A DNA stretch of 64,000 nucleotides from Hirundichthys speculiger (lineage: Eukaryota; Chordata; Actinopteri; Beloniformes; Exocoetidae): the NCBI GenBank assembly GCA_018398805.1, contig JAGFBZ010002395.1:1426001-1490000 (forward strand). The letters run 5' to 3'. The stretch's first letter is position 1. Each line of letters opens with the position of its first letter. The notes beneath the pieces are model-generated. The model was not told the origin of the DNA. It made no database searches and saw nothing but the letters and a program-made list of their open reading frames with translations. A program made the position numbers and the translations under genes. This document shows positions 21,933-34,187 of this stretch, piece after piece.

Positions 21933-22368
21933 TAGTGCTGGGCGGTATACCGGTTCATACCGAATACCGGTGTTTATTTTTCTTATGATATATAATTTTT
22001 TATTTACCGTAATACCGGTGAGTATGTAATGTAGTGTACACAATGTTGGGAACGCCGCGTGGCGGAACGTAAGTGGCGCAGAACATTGTTTGACAGGGGA
22101 CTGTTTTGCAGTTGCACTGGAAGCACAACACGCTGCTAGTTTATGGTTAAACGGTGATGGCTGCAAACAGCGAAAATCCCGAAGTGGAAGCTCCAGAATG
22201 GCAACATGAGACTGAGGAACTTCTTCCTAAACAAGGAGTCGTGTTTGTCATGTGGAAGTTCTTTGGATTTAAAAAAGACGACGTCCAACAAACTACAATA
22301 ATCTGCAAATGTTGGCGAGCTAAAGTTGTAGCCGCGGGAGGCAACACCAGCAATCTGCTACACTAGTG
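21933..22368 (+). mobile_element. 5' end of a hAT transposon with BED zinc-finger exon
   Basis: Begins TAGTGCTGGGCGGTATACCG, a common hAT left end, with repeated ACCGGT palindromic words in the subterminal region (21950-22020). It then enters the BED-finger coding segment listed separately. Just where the BED finger is cut (22364) the sequence TAGTGCCGGGCGTTATA appears, a second left-end-like motif in the same orientation. No right end was found. Confidence 0.7.
22157..22366 (+). pseudogene. Truncated hAT transposase N-terminus: BED-type zinc finger
   Basis: The frame from ATG at 22154/22157 encodes about 70 residues. After an acidic lead (ENPEVEAPEWQHETEELL) comes VVFVMWKFFGFKKDDVQQTT, then IICKCWRAKVVAAGGNTSNL, the pattern of a BED finger: aromatic W-K-F-F, then C-K-C (normally C-x-x-C; the second cysteine of C-K-C-C is replaced by W), then GGNTSNL-LH. 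The frame stops immediately after LLH, so the closing histidine pair and all the RNase H-like catalytic domain are missing. BED fingers bind DNA and occur in hAT transposases and the domesticated ZBED proteins. The adjoining terminal repeat shows this copy belongs to a transposon rather than a host gene. Confidence 0.8.
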
Positions 22369-23984
22369 CCGGGCGTTATATTTGTTGAAATATCTTGAGA
22401 ACATTGTTTACATTGTGTAGTTAAGGTTTTACACAATATGTTTTTTCAAGTTGTTTGCAAAATTTGAAAAACTGCAACTATCTTGCATTCTTATTCCTTC
22501 ACTTAATTAGAATCATGAGTGTCACCTCTTTGTAAATAGTATCATTTTTTGAGGCCATGCAAACCTGTATTAATACTAGTGTAGATATGAATGTTTTTCT
22601 ACAATATTCACTCCTCATGACAGTAAAATAGGTCATTCTAAGCCAATGCAGCAATTCCTTTCTAAATGATTATAAAATGTGGTTAACACCCAGTTGTGAA
22701 AAAAAAAATAATGTGATTTACCATGAAACCAATATAACTTTCCCTTTAATTTGTTTTTGAACTGTATGCCATACTGTACATACCATTCCATTACTTATTT
22801 TAATTTTCCTCTGTCCTTAATGAGATTCATATTCATATTTTTCAGAATTGCTGCACAACAGCATCTCACACAAAGAGAATGAAGAATATCATCATACAAC
22901 ACTTAATGTCCCTCCAACCCTAAACAACCCTAGACGTTAGTCATTCAGACAAGTCATTCACCTCTAAACCTGAGCGGTTAAGTATGCACACCAAAGGAAT
23001 GTCTTAACCGCTGTGTAGGGAATAGTTCCTAAAGACTGGTTGTCGATTTAATTGTTAACCTAGTGCGTGCTCTCATTAAGGGAGTTACAGAAACAAATTG
23101 AGGTGAAGTCCAACTCTTTCAACAGAAATAGTTGCCCAAATAAACTGAACATGAACTCCTTTAATCACTGTCCCCAGTCATGAACATCACCCTTGATAAG
23201 AAATGGATCAGAATTATCACCCTATACCTTCTTGCAGTTTTTTTGTTGTTGTTGTTGAAATTATCTCTATCACCAAACCATGTAATGATAAAGCATGTCC
23301 CTATATGTTATGACTTGAGTTCCCTTGTCACAGTCAGTGATCATTAGTCATGCACAGCTGCCTGTATTCAGATGTTGTAAAGCAGGCTGCTCACCAAGCA
23401 GAACCAGGCGTCAGCATCAGGGTGGCATTCTGATTAAATTCTTGCCTCTTCTTGTTCCCATGTGTACTTGCCTTTTGGCAAATGAATTAGAGTAAGGTGA
23501 CCTTACATCAGATATACAGAAAAAACCTGAAGCCTCAAAACCAGATATGTTAACTTTGATTAATTGTAATTAACATCACAGCAGATGACATGTATGAGAT
23601 GGTTTACTGCACCACGCACATATTTTACTCATCATCGGTCCGAGGTGTTACTCTTTTTTATGCTGAACAGGGATTTCACACATTGCTTTGAAATGCCAAA
23701 GTCAGTGGTTGGCAGCAAATTGTCTTGAGGAACAGGAAGTTTTTTGATTGGCAACATGTTTTCTTTTAAATTGCTGCCAATACAGCAATAGCATGTTACA
23801 GTGAGTCTTTAAAGCGGCTATATTGCTGACTGACAGAGTAACAGAATCATTTATGACCTGCTCTTGTCTTTGACAGGTGCAACTGACATTGAAGCTAAAT
23901 CTGCCTGGGAAAAGGAATTGAGGTTGATTTATCAGTGGAATAGCTGTGTAAGGCAACTGAATGCATTTAACAGCTCAGATTGTG
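22369..23984. other. Non-coding DNA; may include hAT remains at the start
   Basis: AT-rich. A splice-like stretch at 23860-23953 (acceptor TTGTCTTTGACAG, donor GTAAGG) was examined and rejected as an exon of the gene at 430. Nothing else recognised. Confidence 0.45.
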
Positions 23985-24130
23985 CTCAGTCCATCCATCC
24001 ATCCATTAACTTCTCCGTATCTGGATTTGGGTTAAATAGGCAGCACCGTAAGGACCTCCCACTCCCCAGCTACCTCCTCCAGCTCTTTTGGGAGGACACC
24101 AAAGCACTCCCAGGCCAGTAGGAGTGACAG
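23985..24130 (-). mobile_element. LINE 3'-end fragment with (GGAT)n tail
   Basis: On the plus strand CCATCCATCCATCCATT is followed by AGGCAGCACCGTAAGGACCT, then CCTCCTCCAGCTCTTTTGGG and AGGACACCAAAGCACTCCCA. This matches the antisense of a widespread teleost LINE (RTE/Rex-like) whose 3' end carries a GGAT tail. Only the last 140 bp are present. Confidence 0.6.
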
Positions 24131-24350
24131 CTGGCACCATTGAAGTGGTCGATTTTCCAGGGAGCATATGAAAACTCACTGCCTTTGTGATCAGGGGGTT
24201 CCCAAGAGACAGAAGTGATTCTGTGATGGTGAAGTTGCACTTTTTTTGGTCCTTTATTAAGGGAAGCCCGAAGTGTTTGATTGGGGACTAAAATCAGCCA
24301 GATTTCTGCTCAAATGGCTCTGACTGGTGGCTGGCCGACCAGGCATTGAC
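24131..24350. other. Non-coding DNA next to repeat copy B
   Basis: No separate feature recognised. The part 24250-24290 may extend the repeat shared with 19980-20030. Confidence 0.4.
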
Positions 24351-24354
24351 AAAT

Positions 24355-24735
24355 CCAGTCTTTTTTTTTTTGTAATTGCATCACCTGTATAGAGAAATGC
24401 AGTTTCTTTCTGACTGGTGAATCACTGTAGCAAAGCATCCAGGCAGTCATACATATTGTTTTCACATTGCCTTTTACATAAATTGCTAGCTTTTTGCACT
24501 ACTGTGCAAAACTACCAATTTGTGTTGCTTGCATAGGCTTGTAGCTCAAGCCTATAAACTGTGAAAAAAAAATGCTTGGAACAACAATCAAACTCTCAAA
24601 AAAAAAAAACAATACCTGTTGAACACGCTCAATCTGTAGAAGCCAATACATGCTAAGATGCTGAAATTCAAGCTAGCCAGTAGCACACAGCCAAATACAA
24701 ACCAGCAGCCTCTGCTGTCACAAGATTTTAGCTTT
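24355..24735 (+). repeat. Unclassified dispersed repeat, copy B
   Basis: Diverged direct repeat of 20060-20370; shared words include TTTCTTTCTGACTG, GTAGCAAAGCA, AGGCAGTCATACAT, AAGCTAGCCAGTAGC, CACAGCC and ACCAGCAGCCTCTGCT. This copy has an additional insertion of about 80 bp in the middle (around 24530-24615), including an A run. Confidence 0.65.
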
Positions 24736-27700
24736 CACAGCTTGTTTCAGACTTTAGTGGGTACTTGTCTCCCTTCAGGAATGAGAGATGTTTGAGGTCG
24801 AAATTGCCCAGAATCAGTACTCTGTATTGTTATATTTATCCTGAAACATAGGATTTGGTGACTGAGAAAGTGTTGCTGAATTGAAATGAATTTGAAATTA
24901 AAATTAATTGAACTGAAAAATAAGACAGCTCATCTTAACTTTCCTAGTTAATCCAAACGAGTAGGCATCAGTCAAATGTATAGAGCCAATTATGGCAATG
25001 TCATAATTCATTTAGGATGCAATGTCTCTCAAAAAATGTGTACTCTCCAATAATATAATCTTTATAATTAGGGTATTTGCTGATCAAAAAAAATACAAAA
25101 ATGATAAATGTGAAACTATTATCTGTTTTATCAAGATATCAGCTCAAGCTCTGTGAAATAAAAATGTTTTTGTTTGCTTGGTTGTTTTTTGTTTTAACTG
25201 AATAAATTACAGGACAAATGATAATGGAAATATTCATTATTTGCAGTACTATAATGAGCACAAACACAAATAATCATACCACCGTGACCATGTTCATTTT
25301 TTAAAAGCAAAAACATTTTAAGATCCGCGAATGTGTCTTAGAGCACTAATGCATTATAAGTACCTCTAAACATCATTAAGAGAATAATGCAAAAAAATGA
25401 AAGTGAAAGTGAAGGAACATGTAAAACAAGGTCAAAGAAAAATGAAATATATCAACAAAATGTGTTTTCATTCTTTTTACATCTGTTAATTTAAACCACC
25501 TAAGAAAAAATTCAAGTAGGGGATTATTTCCCAGTAATTGTATTAAGAGCTACATTTTTATTTTACTGATATTGAAGGAAGGAAGCCTTGGCTGTTTCCA
25601 TGGGACAAATCGATTTTCTGTTGCAAGTTGTCGGACTGATTTGTATCATTATGATTGTATCAATGAAGAAGAAAAAAAAAGAAGAGCTTGGAAATCAGGC
25701 CTTTTCAGACCAGTTCACTTTCTGTCATTTTTAGTAGTTTAAATGATTAATCCTCTTCCAAAGCATAGTGAGCACTGATGGAACAATTCCTCTAAATTAT
25801 TCAATTATACACAGAACCATATTGCAAATATTTGGAATCCTGATTAATGACTCTTCATGGGCTGATTAAAAGGGACTCGATTCAGTGAATCGAAATGGCA
25901 AACATGAAATACAGTTAACAGGAGCACTACCTCCGGCAGCAGGGATTTATTTATCGAGTATTTATGGTATAACTTGTTTGAAGGGCAGAAACTGTGATGT
26001 AAACAGTTTCTTGAAGCTGTCACGGAGGATGACCTGGTCTATGGTGTCAACTGGCTCTCTGACATCAAAAAGGATTCAAACGTGTAATCTCAAGTACAAA
26101 CATCAACAAGGGCAGCTCAAGGAAACCATCCCTGTGCTGAAGAACCATTAGGTTCTTATTAGGTTTAAACTTATTAATATTCACAGAAAGTAGAAGTTTA
26201 GGGAAATAGCTTTTCTGTAACCTAATTAATACTACTTTATCTAGTTTATGGAAATTCTGCTGTGCTATAATTAATGGCGTGCTGCCCATCCTTTGGAGGA
26301 AGATTTAGTCCAAGTTATTAAATACTAACTGAAACACGCTAATTTGAAATAGATCTCAAAGCTGGCACACATTTAAAAGAGACATATTCTCTCATTGCTC
26401 TCTAAAATCTCTAAAAGCCAGGCAGATGACGAATGGGCCTTTGTACACTTTCAGCTCCGGATATTATTCATAGGAATGCAGTGGATATTTGGAGAGTTCC
26501 ACTTTAACATTTTATAAAGTCCCAGCATCTCTCTGGAGGTGACTCGTTTCACCATGCACAACTCCATATCTATAATAGATGGCTAACGCAGTCATGGCAG
26601 CAGTATACATATGTTTACAACTGTCAAATGCACCAGGAGGAGCAAGTGAAAGTCTTGAAAACACAGCTATCCATCTAACCGGGATGGATTCTGAAGGCCT
26701 TGTTGTAACACTATCCCAAGTATATAAATAATACACATGGAGAAAAATGTGCCCAAGTGCATCAAACAAAGAGCAAGGCCCAAGTGTGTCAGCAGCAATA
26801 TTATGAATGTTGAAGGTGCAGGTGTATCCCATTCAATTAATTTATTTTTGAAATGGGACAGTGCAGTCATTATCTGCAAACAGACCAAACATACAAAACC
26901 CAAATTTCACATGATGAAAGCCTGCAGATGAGAAGGTGGTACTCTCTTTACCATAACCGGACAGAAAATCCTTGGTGTCTGCAGTAGATCTTGACCAAGC
27001 AATTTACAGAAGACAGACTGACTTAGAATGCAAATGTTCTGAATAAGAGAGACTGCAAATGTGTGTGATTGATGCACTGTACCACCCATTAAATAGTTTT
27101 TTGATGTACTCCATCATCCTTTAGCCGAGATGTCTCAAGCGACACCACACCACCCCATCAGCCATTACAACCGGCTGATCACAGACATCCATTGTCTTTT
27201 GGGATTCATGGCAGGATATGTACAGTTTTCTCCGTGTAATTGGTCGATGGCTTGGACTTCACAGCAGGAGGCCAGATACATCCTCGCCCTCAGTAACACA
27301 GCAGTGTCTGGCAAAGATCTGAGCCTTACAGAGATCAGGAGCAAGTCTCTATAGATTTCTGCCTATTTGACGTCATCTGACACAATTGCCGGATCGTCAG
27401 GATAATTAAAGTCAGTGAGAAACTGTGAGAGATGTCTTCAACTTCTTGAAACATGCCGGTCGTAGGCCCTTCTTAGGCTGCTGGTCCAGAGACAGAAACT
27501 TGCTGGAATTAATCGAGCACAATGATAAAAACAGGAGAGGTGCTGTACAAGATGTCTTGATTGTGCAGTTAAAATCAAAAAGGGCAGTGAGATCTTATCA
27601 GTAGACCTTTTCATGCACCCGTTGCTCCATATCGGCTCAAATAACGGATCCTCTTTGAGCTGCTGCTGTTGGTCTTTGGACATTAATGCGTGCTTACATA

Positions 27701-30384
27701 CAGCAAGTTCACATTGCAGAATCAACTAAATGATAACACACCCATACACACACACACACACACCAATTCAACTGTTTAAAATGTGTGAAACGGTTGAGGA
27801 TTTTCTTCTGAAGTAGTTCATATATGATGTAACATGAATAGTTGATGTTTTGTGGCTGGTGGTTTGGAAGCTCGGCATTTGTTCTCAGCACTTGAAGAGA
27901 TGCTTTGAACCTCCAGCACTTTCAGTTAGACCTTTTTAATAATAATTCATTGGACTTATAAAGAGTAAGTGTTCTTGTATTGGAAAAGGAAATAGCAAGT
28001 CAGGCAGGATTTATTCACTTAAGGTTCTGTTTTCTTGAGAATCTACTGAACGTGATGCTGTTTAAAAGTGAGCATGGCGAAATAATGACACGCTTTCTAA
28101 TCTCTGGAGTTATAAAGGGAGATTTAAGTGTAGCATTTCAATTAAACTATATTTCCAATTACATTTTCAGTGAGATGCTCCCTGGAATATGCTCACTAGT
28201 AAAACATTTTTCAGTTAAAGCTGATGATGAAGAATTTCAAATCCTTGCTTATGGTTAAATGGTCGTGGAGCTCATCAATACAATTTTGGATAAGTGAAGA
28301 AAATAGTCCAGTGTTGTCAAGGGTAAGGGTTTTTATATTTGATTTACAAATCTGTGATTACAGGCTTTTATAAAAGCAGAAATGCCTGTTGTAATAATTT
28401 ACCAATGTGTCTGAACTTCCAAAACATTAGCTTTTAAAGTAATTTTAAAAATTGCTTGAGCTGTTCAATCCCACCATGAAATGGACAGAAAACTGGCAGA
28501 AGGTATTTTGTGTCTCCACACTTTTCTCTCCTGTATTGTTTACGTCGGTCACAGTCATTTTTCGCACGCTTACTACAGAGATGAAGGAGACACCGTCGTG
28601 TTGTGTAAATTGTTGCGTGACAAGGCGTTGGCCCGGCTTACTGGCCCTGAAATTTGAAGATTTTGTCACAGCTGATGCTTTGCCAAATGTTAAAATGAAC
28701 CAGTTACTCTACCTAATGAAGAATCAATTTTGTAGTAAAGAGGCATAACTCAGCTTGTGCTTCTATTTTTTTTTTTTTTTTAAAGACAAATCCTGTTATA
28801 TTTGGCAATAAATTCAAGACCAAGAAACAAATGACAGGAGCCCAGATCTCTACTAAGATAGAGAGAACTGTGATGTTTTCATAAGGTGAGGGAAATAAGG
28901 AGAGCTTGTTTTTTTTAACATGTTTTGCTGGTGACTGCTGCGCCACCACCTCCACAACCTGTCAAAGTGACAGCTCTGACAGTGCTTGGGTACAATTCTG
29001 ACATTATTTACAGAGGTAAATAAGTAAAATATATCTTTCAAGCGGATATGATTCATAGTTAGTCCCAGTGCTTGTTTATAGACAAGTTGTCACATTCATT
29101 TAACAAATTGTTTCTGCTTGGGTGTCTGTACACTCGGTTTGCCCTCCCACTTTTCTAATTGCTGTCTTTTTTTACCGTTCAGTTAATTGTACAAAATCTC
29201 AACCAGCTGAAAACAGCTCCATTACTTTCTCAAAACCCTGCTTAAAGGCATGTAAATAGCAGGATATGCTAATACTTGTCGTTCTAAGCCCTTGTAATCT
29301 TCATGCTTGAATTTGTGAACAGAAAACCATGTCTGTCGTGCATACTGTAAATAGTAATGGTATAATATACTGTAGCTTTGTGTAGAAAACTAGCTTTAAT
29401 CCCCAGGGATTTTAAATGATCCCATAGAGTTTAATGCAGCAACCTCCAATGGTGCGGCATAGACATACAAGTGCAATAAATACGACTGAATGATTATGAA
29501 ATGAACAGCTACAGATTAATATAATGTTCCCTTCTTTCTTTTAATACATTTTCCTGAGATTGTGGACCATATGCTTATGTAGCAGCAGTCAGTGAACCAT
29601 GAAATCACTTGGTTTTCATGAAGCCAATTTGCATTTTCAGGTTAAAGCTCAATGGGGCAGAAGTGGTTGTAAAACCTTCATTTAGTATATCAGCCATGTC
29701 TTTTCCTATTATGGCCGCGCAAAATGATCCAGGTGTCACTATAAAGTAGCGCTGCATGCTAATGCCATGAGACCCGCTCATATAACTCGCACTGTTCTTG
29801 AACAATCCAACAAGGGCCTGAACTGGTAGCATTGTGCATCTTGAGCTGTTTTGTATTCTCAGAGAGCAGTCACCCATGCACGTCCAGAGCAGTGAAAATA
29901 ATTGACTTTTCAAAATGAATTATTGGATCAGCTTTTAATAAGAGCTGCTTCAGCAGTGGGGTCTTTCACAACATTCTTGCTTATATAAGGCCTTTATAAC
30001 AATATTTTGCTGCTGATGTGACATAGAGAAATGAAACCCCAAAGTTTTCCATAAAAATCACTTGCATGCTAGTTATGGTGCCCAAACCTAAAATATGGGA
30101 TCTCTTTATTTTCAGTATTTCCCCAGCAAACACAAGGTATCCTGAAAATACTCCTGAAAGATTAAATGGTAATATCCACTTCTCCTTAACAAATTATCAT
30201 GGCAACTGAGCAAACTCATGTTCTAGCCACTTCTAGCCAAATTACTTTCGTCATTTACAAGATCTTCACATTTCATAAATAATCTGTATCATAAAACGGT
30301 CAAAAATTATATAATTGATGCACTTTGTTATTCTGATTTTTGTGTTTTAAGATCAAATAAGTGAGTTTATTTTATGTATATATT
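24736..30384. other. Long intron-like stretch with no recognised genes or repeats
   Basis: AT-rich single-copy-looking sequence. It has a (CA)9 run at about 27745-27764, T runs (28764-28780) and many short frames without motifs or splice context. The frames at 25885-26151, 26512-26832, 27130-27354, 27438-27725 and 28452-28748 were read and not recognised. Low repeat density over 5.6 kb compared with its neighbours is itself a mild hint of conserved non-coding content, which cannot be tested here. Confidence 0.5.
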
Positions 30385-30385
30385 A

Positions 30386-31060
30386 GGGCTGGGCAACTAC
30401 TAAAATTGTTAATCGTGATTAATCACATGATTTCCCTGATTAATCATGATTAATCGCATTGTATACAGAAAATCAAATAAACAATTTAAAAGTGAAGTCT
30501 AAAGTGCATTTTCATTTAAATGTTCTGCTGCCATATGAACTAAAGTGTCATAACATTGGTTGTTCAAACACTTTTAACATCAGCACTTGTCAGTAACACA
30601 TATTTAGTGTAAATCTCATCTTAAAAAATGTTAAATAAAATAAAGCTTATTGCCACTTTCAGGGCATTATTGTCATCCTGTTTTTTTTATGACAAATAAA
30701 AAGTCTGTCAACAAAATCCTGAGCCACAATCAGAACATTAAAACAGGCAATTTCTGAGGTAACAGCAGAAAAACTTAACAGAGAGTTCAACTTGGCAGTG
30801 GTTACAAATAACCTTGTTTATGCTGAATCCACCGTCTGGGAGAACTTATAAAAATGTCCATGGAAAAGTTCTGTAACTTTATTAATCTCTGTATCATTCA
30901 TTCTTTCCATTTTCAATTGTCAATCAAAAATTAAAAATATTAGATAGAGACATTTTATTTTATAACACAAAATAACAAAAAAAAATGCTTTTTTTAATGT
31001 ATATTTCAATTTTAGACTTAGATCAAAAATACAAATAAAAAAAAAAAGAACTGACCAAGG
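30386..31060 (+). mobile_element. hAT-like miniature element, left part only
   Basis: Starts TTAGGGCTGGGCAACTACTA and continues with the repeated GATTAATC words (AATCGTGATTAATCACATGA) of a teleost hAT-like family. The same GATTAATC style recurs at the right end of the element at 32148-33454. No right terminal repeat is visible, and the end given here is approximate. Confidence 0.55.
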
Positions 31061-31329
31061 GACTGAATTTGTTTTTAATATTTAATTGTCCAGTTTAGTG
31101 ACCCTGAAATGGCTTTGTGCGGCAATTCTCGTAGCATGGCGGCGCTGGAATCACATACTATAATATTTGCAAAATCTGAATGAAATTCAGCTCATATATA
31201 GATCGAACCAAAGCTGTCTCCAGCTCTGCGTCTGACAAGTCTTTTTCTCCTCAGATCATGACGAGCACAAAATCTCCTGAGGCTCATTTCTGAGCATTGC
31301 CCATCCGTTGCTTAATAAGTCCTCAATCA

Positions 31330-31440
31330 AACTACTGTATTGACTCAAATATAGGACGATATTTTAATCTAGAAGTCATATTCTCAAAAATAAGGATAAT
31401 TTTATAATAAAGGACTATACTTTCTATTGTCATTACACAT
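31330..31440 (+). mobile_element. End fragment related to the 5903-6832 element
   Basis: GTATTGACTCAAATATAGGA followed by CGATATTTTAATCTAGAAGT and CATATTCTCAA closely follows the right terminal region of the element at 5903-6832 read inward (TATTGGCCTGAATATAGGAA, ATTCTAGAAATCATATTCTC). Only one end is evident. Confidence 0.6.
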
Positions 31441-31738
31441 CTGTGCCACTAGATGGAGCGGCACCGCAGTAACCAGCTAGAGAACAGCACGACAGTGAAC
31501 GCATGGAGCAGATCTGATGTAAAATGGAGGAATGATAGGATCGTCAGTCCAGAATTTTTTTCAGACAGAATTGTTAATATTGCTACCGGAGTTGCTACCC
31601 GAACTGTAAAGTACACTGATTTTTACCGCTTTCCATGACTGTTTTAGCTTTTCCAAATGTTAACCTGCCAATTCTCTTCCGGTTCCGCAGCAGCCAGTAA
31701 CAGACTTTTCAAAACAAAAGCATGTGAGCAACATGCCT

Positions 31739-31767
31739 TCATATATATATATATATATATATATATT
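31739..31767. repeat. (TA)n microsatellite
   Basis: Alternating TA run at the point where the Tc1 transposase homology stops. Confidence 0.95.
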
Positions 31768-32147
31768 TGCTTTATGTTTTGGATCATTGTCCTGTTGGAA
31801 GATAAATCTCCATCCCAGTTTCAGGTCTTTTGCAGACTCCAACAGGTCTTCTTCCAGAATGGTCCTGTATTTGGCTCCATCCATCTTTCCGTCAATTTTA
31901 ACCATCTTCCCTGTCCCTGCTGAAGAAAAGCAGGCCCAAACCATGATGCTGCCACCACCATGTTTGACAGTGGGGATAGTGTGTTCAGGTTGATGAGCTG
32001 TGTTGCTTTTACGCCAAACATATCGTTTTGCATTGTGGCCAAAAAGTTCAATTTTGGTTTCACCTTTAATTTTGGTTGCACTTTCTTCCACATGATTGGT
32101 GTGTCTCCCAGGTGGCTTGTGGCAAACTTTAAATGAGACTTTTTTAT

Positions 32148-33454
32148 TAGGGCTGTCAAAGTTAACGCGTTAACGCGTGATTAACGCAAAATAATTTTAA
32201 CGCAACTAATTTTATTAACGCGTGATTAACGCGGGCCGGCCGTTGATGTACAATAGTAGAGAGGAGAGTACGTGTTGCCTCCAGGCTTCATGACCCTCGG
32301 GCCCCGCCGTAGTTGTAGTCCTGTTGTCCTCCGTTTGTCAAAACAGGAAGCCATGCACTGAGGTCGACGTCCATGCCGCAGACAGACAGACGTAAATAAA
32401 CCTCCGTTACAAGTAGCTGGGATAAAAAGATACTATTTTGAATGGTAAGTTCAGCTTCAAAACCTTGCCTGATGGCTAACAAGATAAATGTTGTTTGTGT
32501 TTACTGTCGATGTGAATTTAGTTACCACCGGAGTCCCGACTACTGAAATGTACTGAAATTGTCGGGTAATGAGAGCGCTGATGCAGAGAGCACCCCCCCC
32601 CCGTTTGAAGCAAACCACGAAAATATTTTGTATGAATAACATAAGAGAAAATATTGAGTATATATATATACAATATATAATGGATTTGGCATTGTAGCAA
32701 TAAATAAACATGCATTTGTTTTGCATAAGGCAAGCATTTGTGTACTCTCATATTAGGCAAGGCAACTTTATTTGTAGAGCACAATTCGTACACAAGGCAA
32801 TTCAAAGTGCTTTACAGATGCATAAAATCACAAGAAGGCAAATAGAATCATTCCATACAAGCATAAAAATAATCAATAATAAATAAAATTAATTAACAAA
32901 AAAATTAATTAATTAAATAAAAAATGAAGAGTGCAGATAAAATCCCTCTAGTCATCATCTTCACATCTAAACAGAACTGTTTTCAGTCTGGATCTGAATA
33001 TTGTCAGAGTTCAGGTCTGTCTCACATCTTCTGGAAGACTGCTCCAGATTTTAGGAGCATAAAACAATGCAGCTTCACCTTGTTTAGTCCTGACTCTGGA
33101 CACCAGCAGGAGACCACTACCTGAGGTTCTCAGAGTCCAGGTTGGTTCATATGGATCTAACATGTCAGAGATGGACTTTGAGGCCATGAAGAGACTTGAA
33201 CACAAGTAGAGCTGTTTTAAAGTCTATTCTCTGAGTAACAGGAAGCCAGAGACCTCAGGACTGGACTAATATGGTCATATTCCCTGGTTCTAATCAGGAC
33301 TCATATTAATAAGAGTAATACAACTTGAAAAAGATCTGTATAAGGTAGATTTAGAACAGATAAAAATATGCGATTAATTTGCGATTAATCATGATTTATT
33401 ATTGACAGTCATGCGATTAATCTGATTAATTATTTTGAGAAATTGACAGCCCTA
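32148..33454. mobile_element. hAT-like miniature element nested in Tc1, perfect 8-bp target duplication
   Basis: Begins TAGGGCTGTCAAAGTTAACG and ends GAAATTGACAGCCCTA, giving a perfect 12-bp terminal inverted repeat (TAGGGCTGTCAA). Flanked by TTTTTTAT at 32140-32147 and again at 33455-33462. The left subterminal region repeats TTAACGCG words, the right one GATTAATC words. The 1307 bp include a secondary LINE-derived insertion (32755-33312) and a C run at about 32592-32601. It encodes no transposase. Confidence 0.9.
32755..33312 (-). mobile_element. LINE-derived 3' segment inserted in the hAT-like element
   Basis: The plus strand starts AGGCAAGGCAACTTTATTTG, then AATTCAAAGTGCTTTACAGA: the antisense of a CR1/L2-type 3' end (AATAAAGTTGCC). 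The following sequence (CTGGAAGACTGCTCCAGATT, GGTTCTCAGAGTCCAGGTTG, CAGGAAGCCAGAGACCTCAG) is a very common teleost repeat found upstream of such tails. Its exact LINE family is uncertain. Confidence 0.65.
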
Positions 33455-34187
33455 TTTTTTATGGATATCTTTGAGAAGCTCTCTTCCATAAAGGCCAGAT
33501 TTGCGCTCTCCCACCTCTCCCACCTCAGCTGTAGATCTCTGCAGTTCATCCAGAGTGATCATGGGCCTCTTGGCTGCATCTCTGATCAGTCTTCTCCTTG
33601 TTCCAGATGAAAGTTTAGAGGGACGGCCGGGTCTTCGCAGATTTGCAGTGGTCTGATACTCCTTCCATTTCAATATGATTGCTTGCTCAGTGCTCCTTGA
33701 GATGTTTAAAGCTTGAGAAATCTTTTTCTATCCAAATCCAGCTTTAAACTTCTCCACAACAGTATCTCTGACCTGCCTGTTGTGTTCCTTGGTCTTCATG
33801 ATGCTCTCTGTGCTTTAAACAGAACCCTGAGACTATCACAGAGCAGGTGCATTTATACGGAGACTTGATTACACACAGGTGGATTCTATTTATCATCATC
33901 AGTCATTTAGGACAACAACATTGGATCACTCAGAGATCCTCACTGAACTTCTGGAGTCAGTTTGCTGCACTGAAAGTAAAGGGCCCAATGATATTGCACG
34001 CCCCACTTTTCAGTTTTTTATTTGTTAAAAAAGTTTAAAATATCCAATAAATTTCGTTCCACTTCAAGATTGTGTCCCACTTGTTGTTGATTCTTGAGAA
34101 AAAATGTAAATTTTATATCTTTACGTTAGAAGCCTGAAATGGGTCTAAAGGTTGAAAGGGGGCCAAATACTTCTGCAAGGCACTGTA

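Larger units (their letters stand above)
31768..33799 (-). pseudogene. Tc1 transposase, interrupted and truncated
   Basis: Cut-and-paste DDE transposase remnant. Start codon at 33799 on the minus strand (MKTKEHNRQVRDTVVEKFKA). The helix-turn-helix DNA-binding region follows, with KWKEYQTTANLRRPGRPSKL and the GRPR-like GRPSK motif, then TRRRLIRDAAKRPMITLDEL. A premature TAG replaces a tyrosine codon at 33728-33730. After KDIHKK the frame is broken by the 1.3-kb insertion 32148-33454 and resumes at about 32139 with SHLKFATSHLGDTPIMWKK. The catalytic part keeps TKIELFGHNAKRYVWRK, KHGGGSIMVWACFSSAGTGK and FQQDNDPKHKA, which holds the second catalytic aspartate. The DETK box that should carry the first aspartate reads GETK. 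The last third, with the final glutamate, is absent. The A run at the insertion point also shifts the frame by one base. Confidence 0.92.
31768..34185 (-). mobile_element. Tc1 transposon, truncated and split by a nested hAT-like element
   Basis: The element end at 34185 is followed by TA (34186-34187) and, read inward on the minus strand, begins CAGTGCCTTGCAGAAGTATT then TGGCCCCCTTTCAACC, a known Tc1-type terminal repeat. The opposite end is missing: homology stops at the TA microsatellite at 31739-31767. The transposase gene lies on the minus strand (next entry) and is interrupted by 32148-33454. The original element without the insertion would be about 1.1 kb plus the missing end. Confidence 0.9.

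Noticed and set aside
23877..23947. Segment between acceptor TTGTCTTTGACAG and donor GTAAGG
   Set aside because: In the phase left by the exon at 430 it meets a TGA after two codons, and no alternative upstream exon is known.
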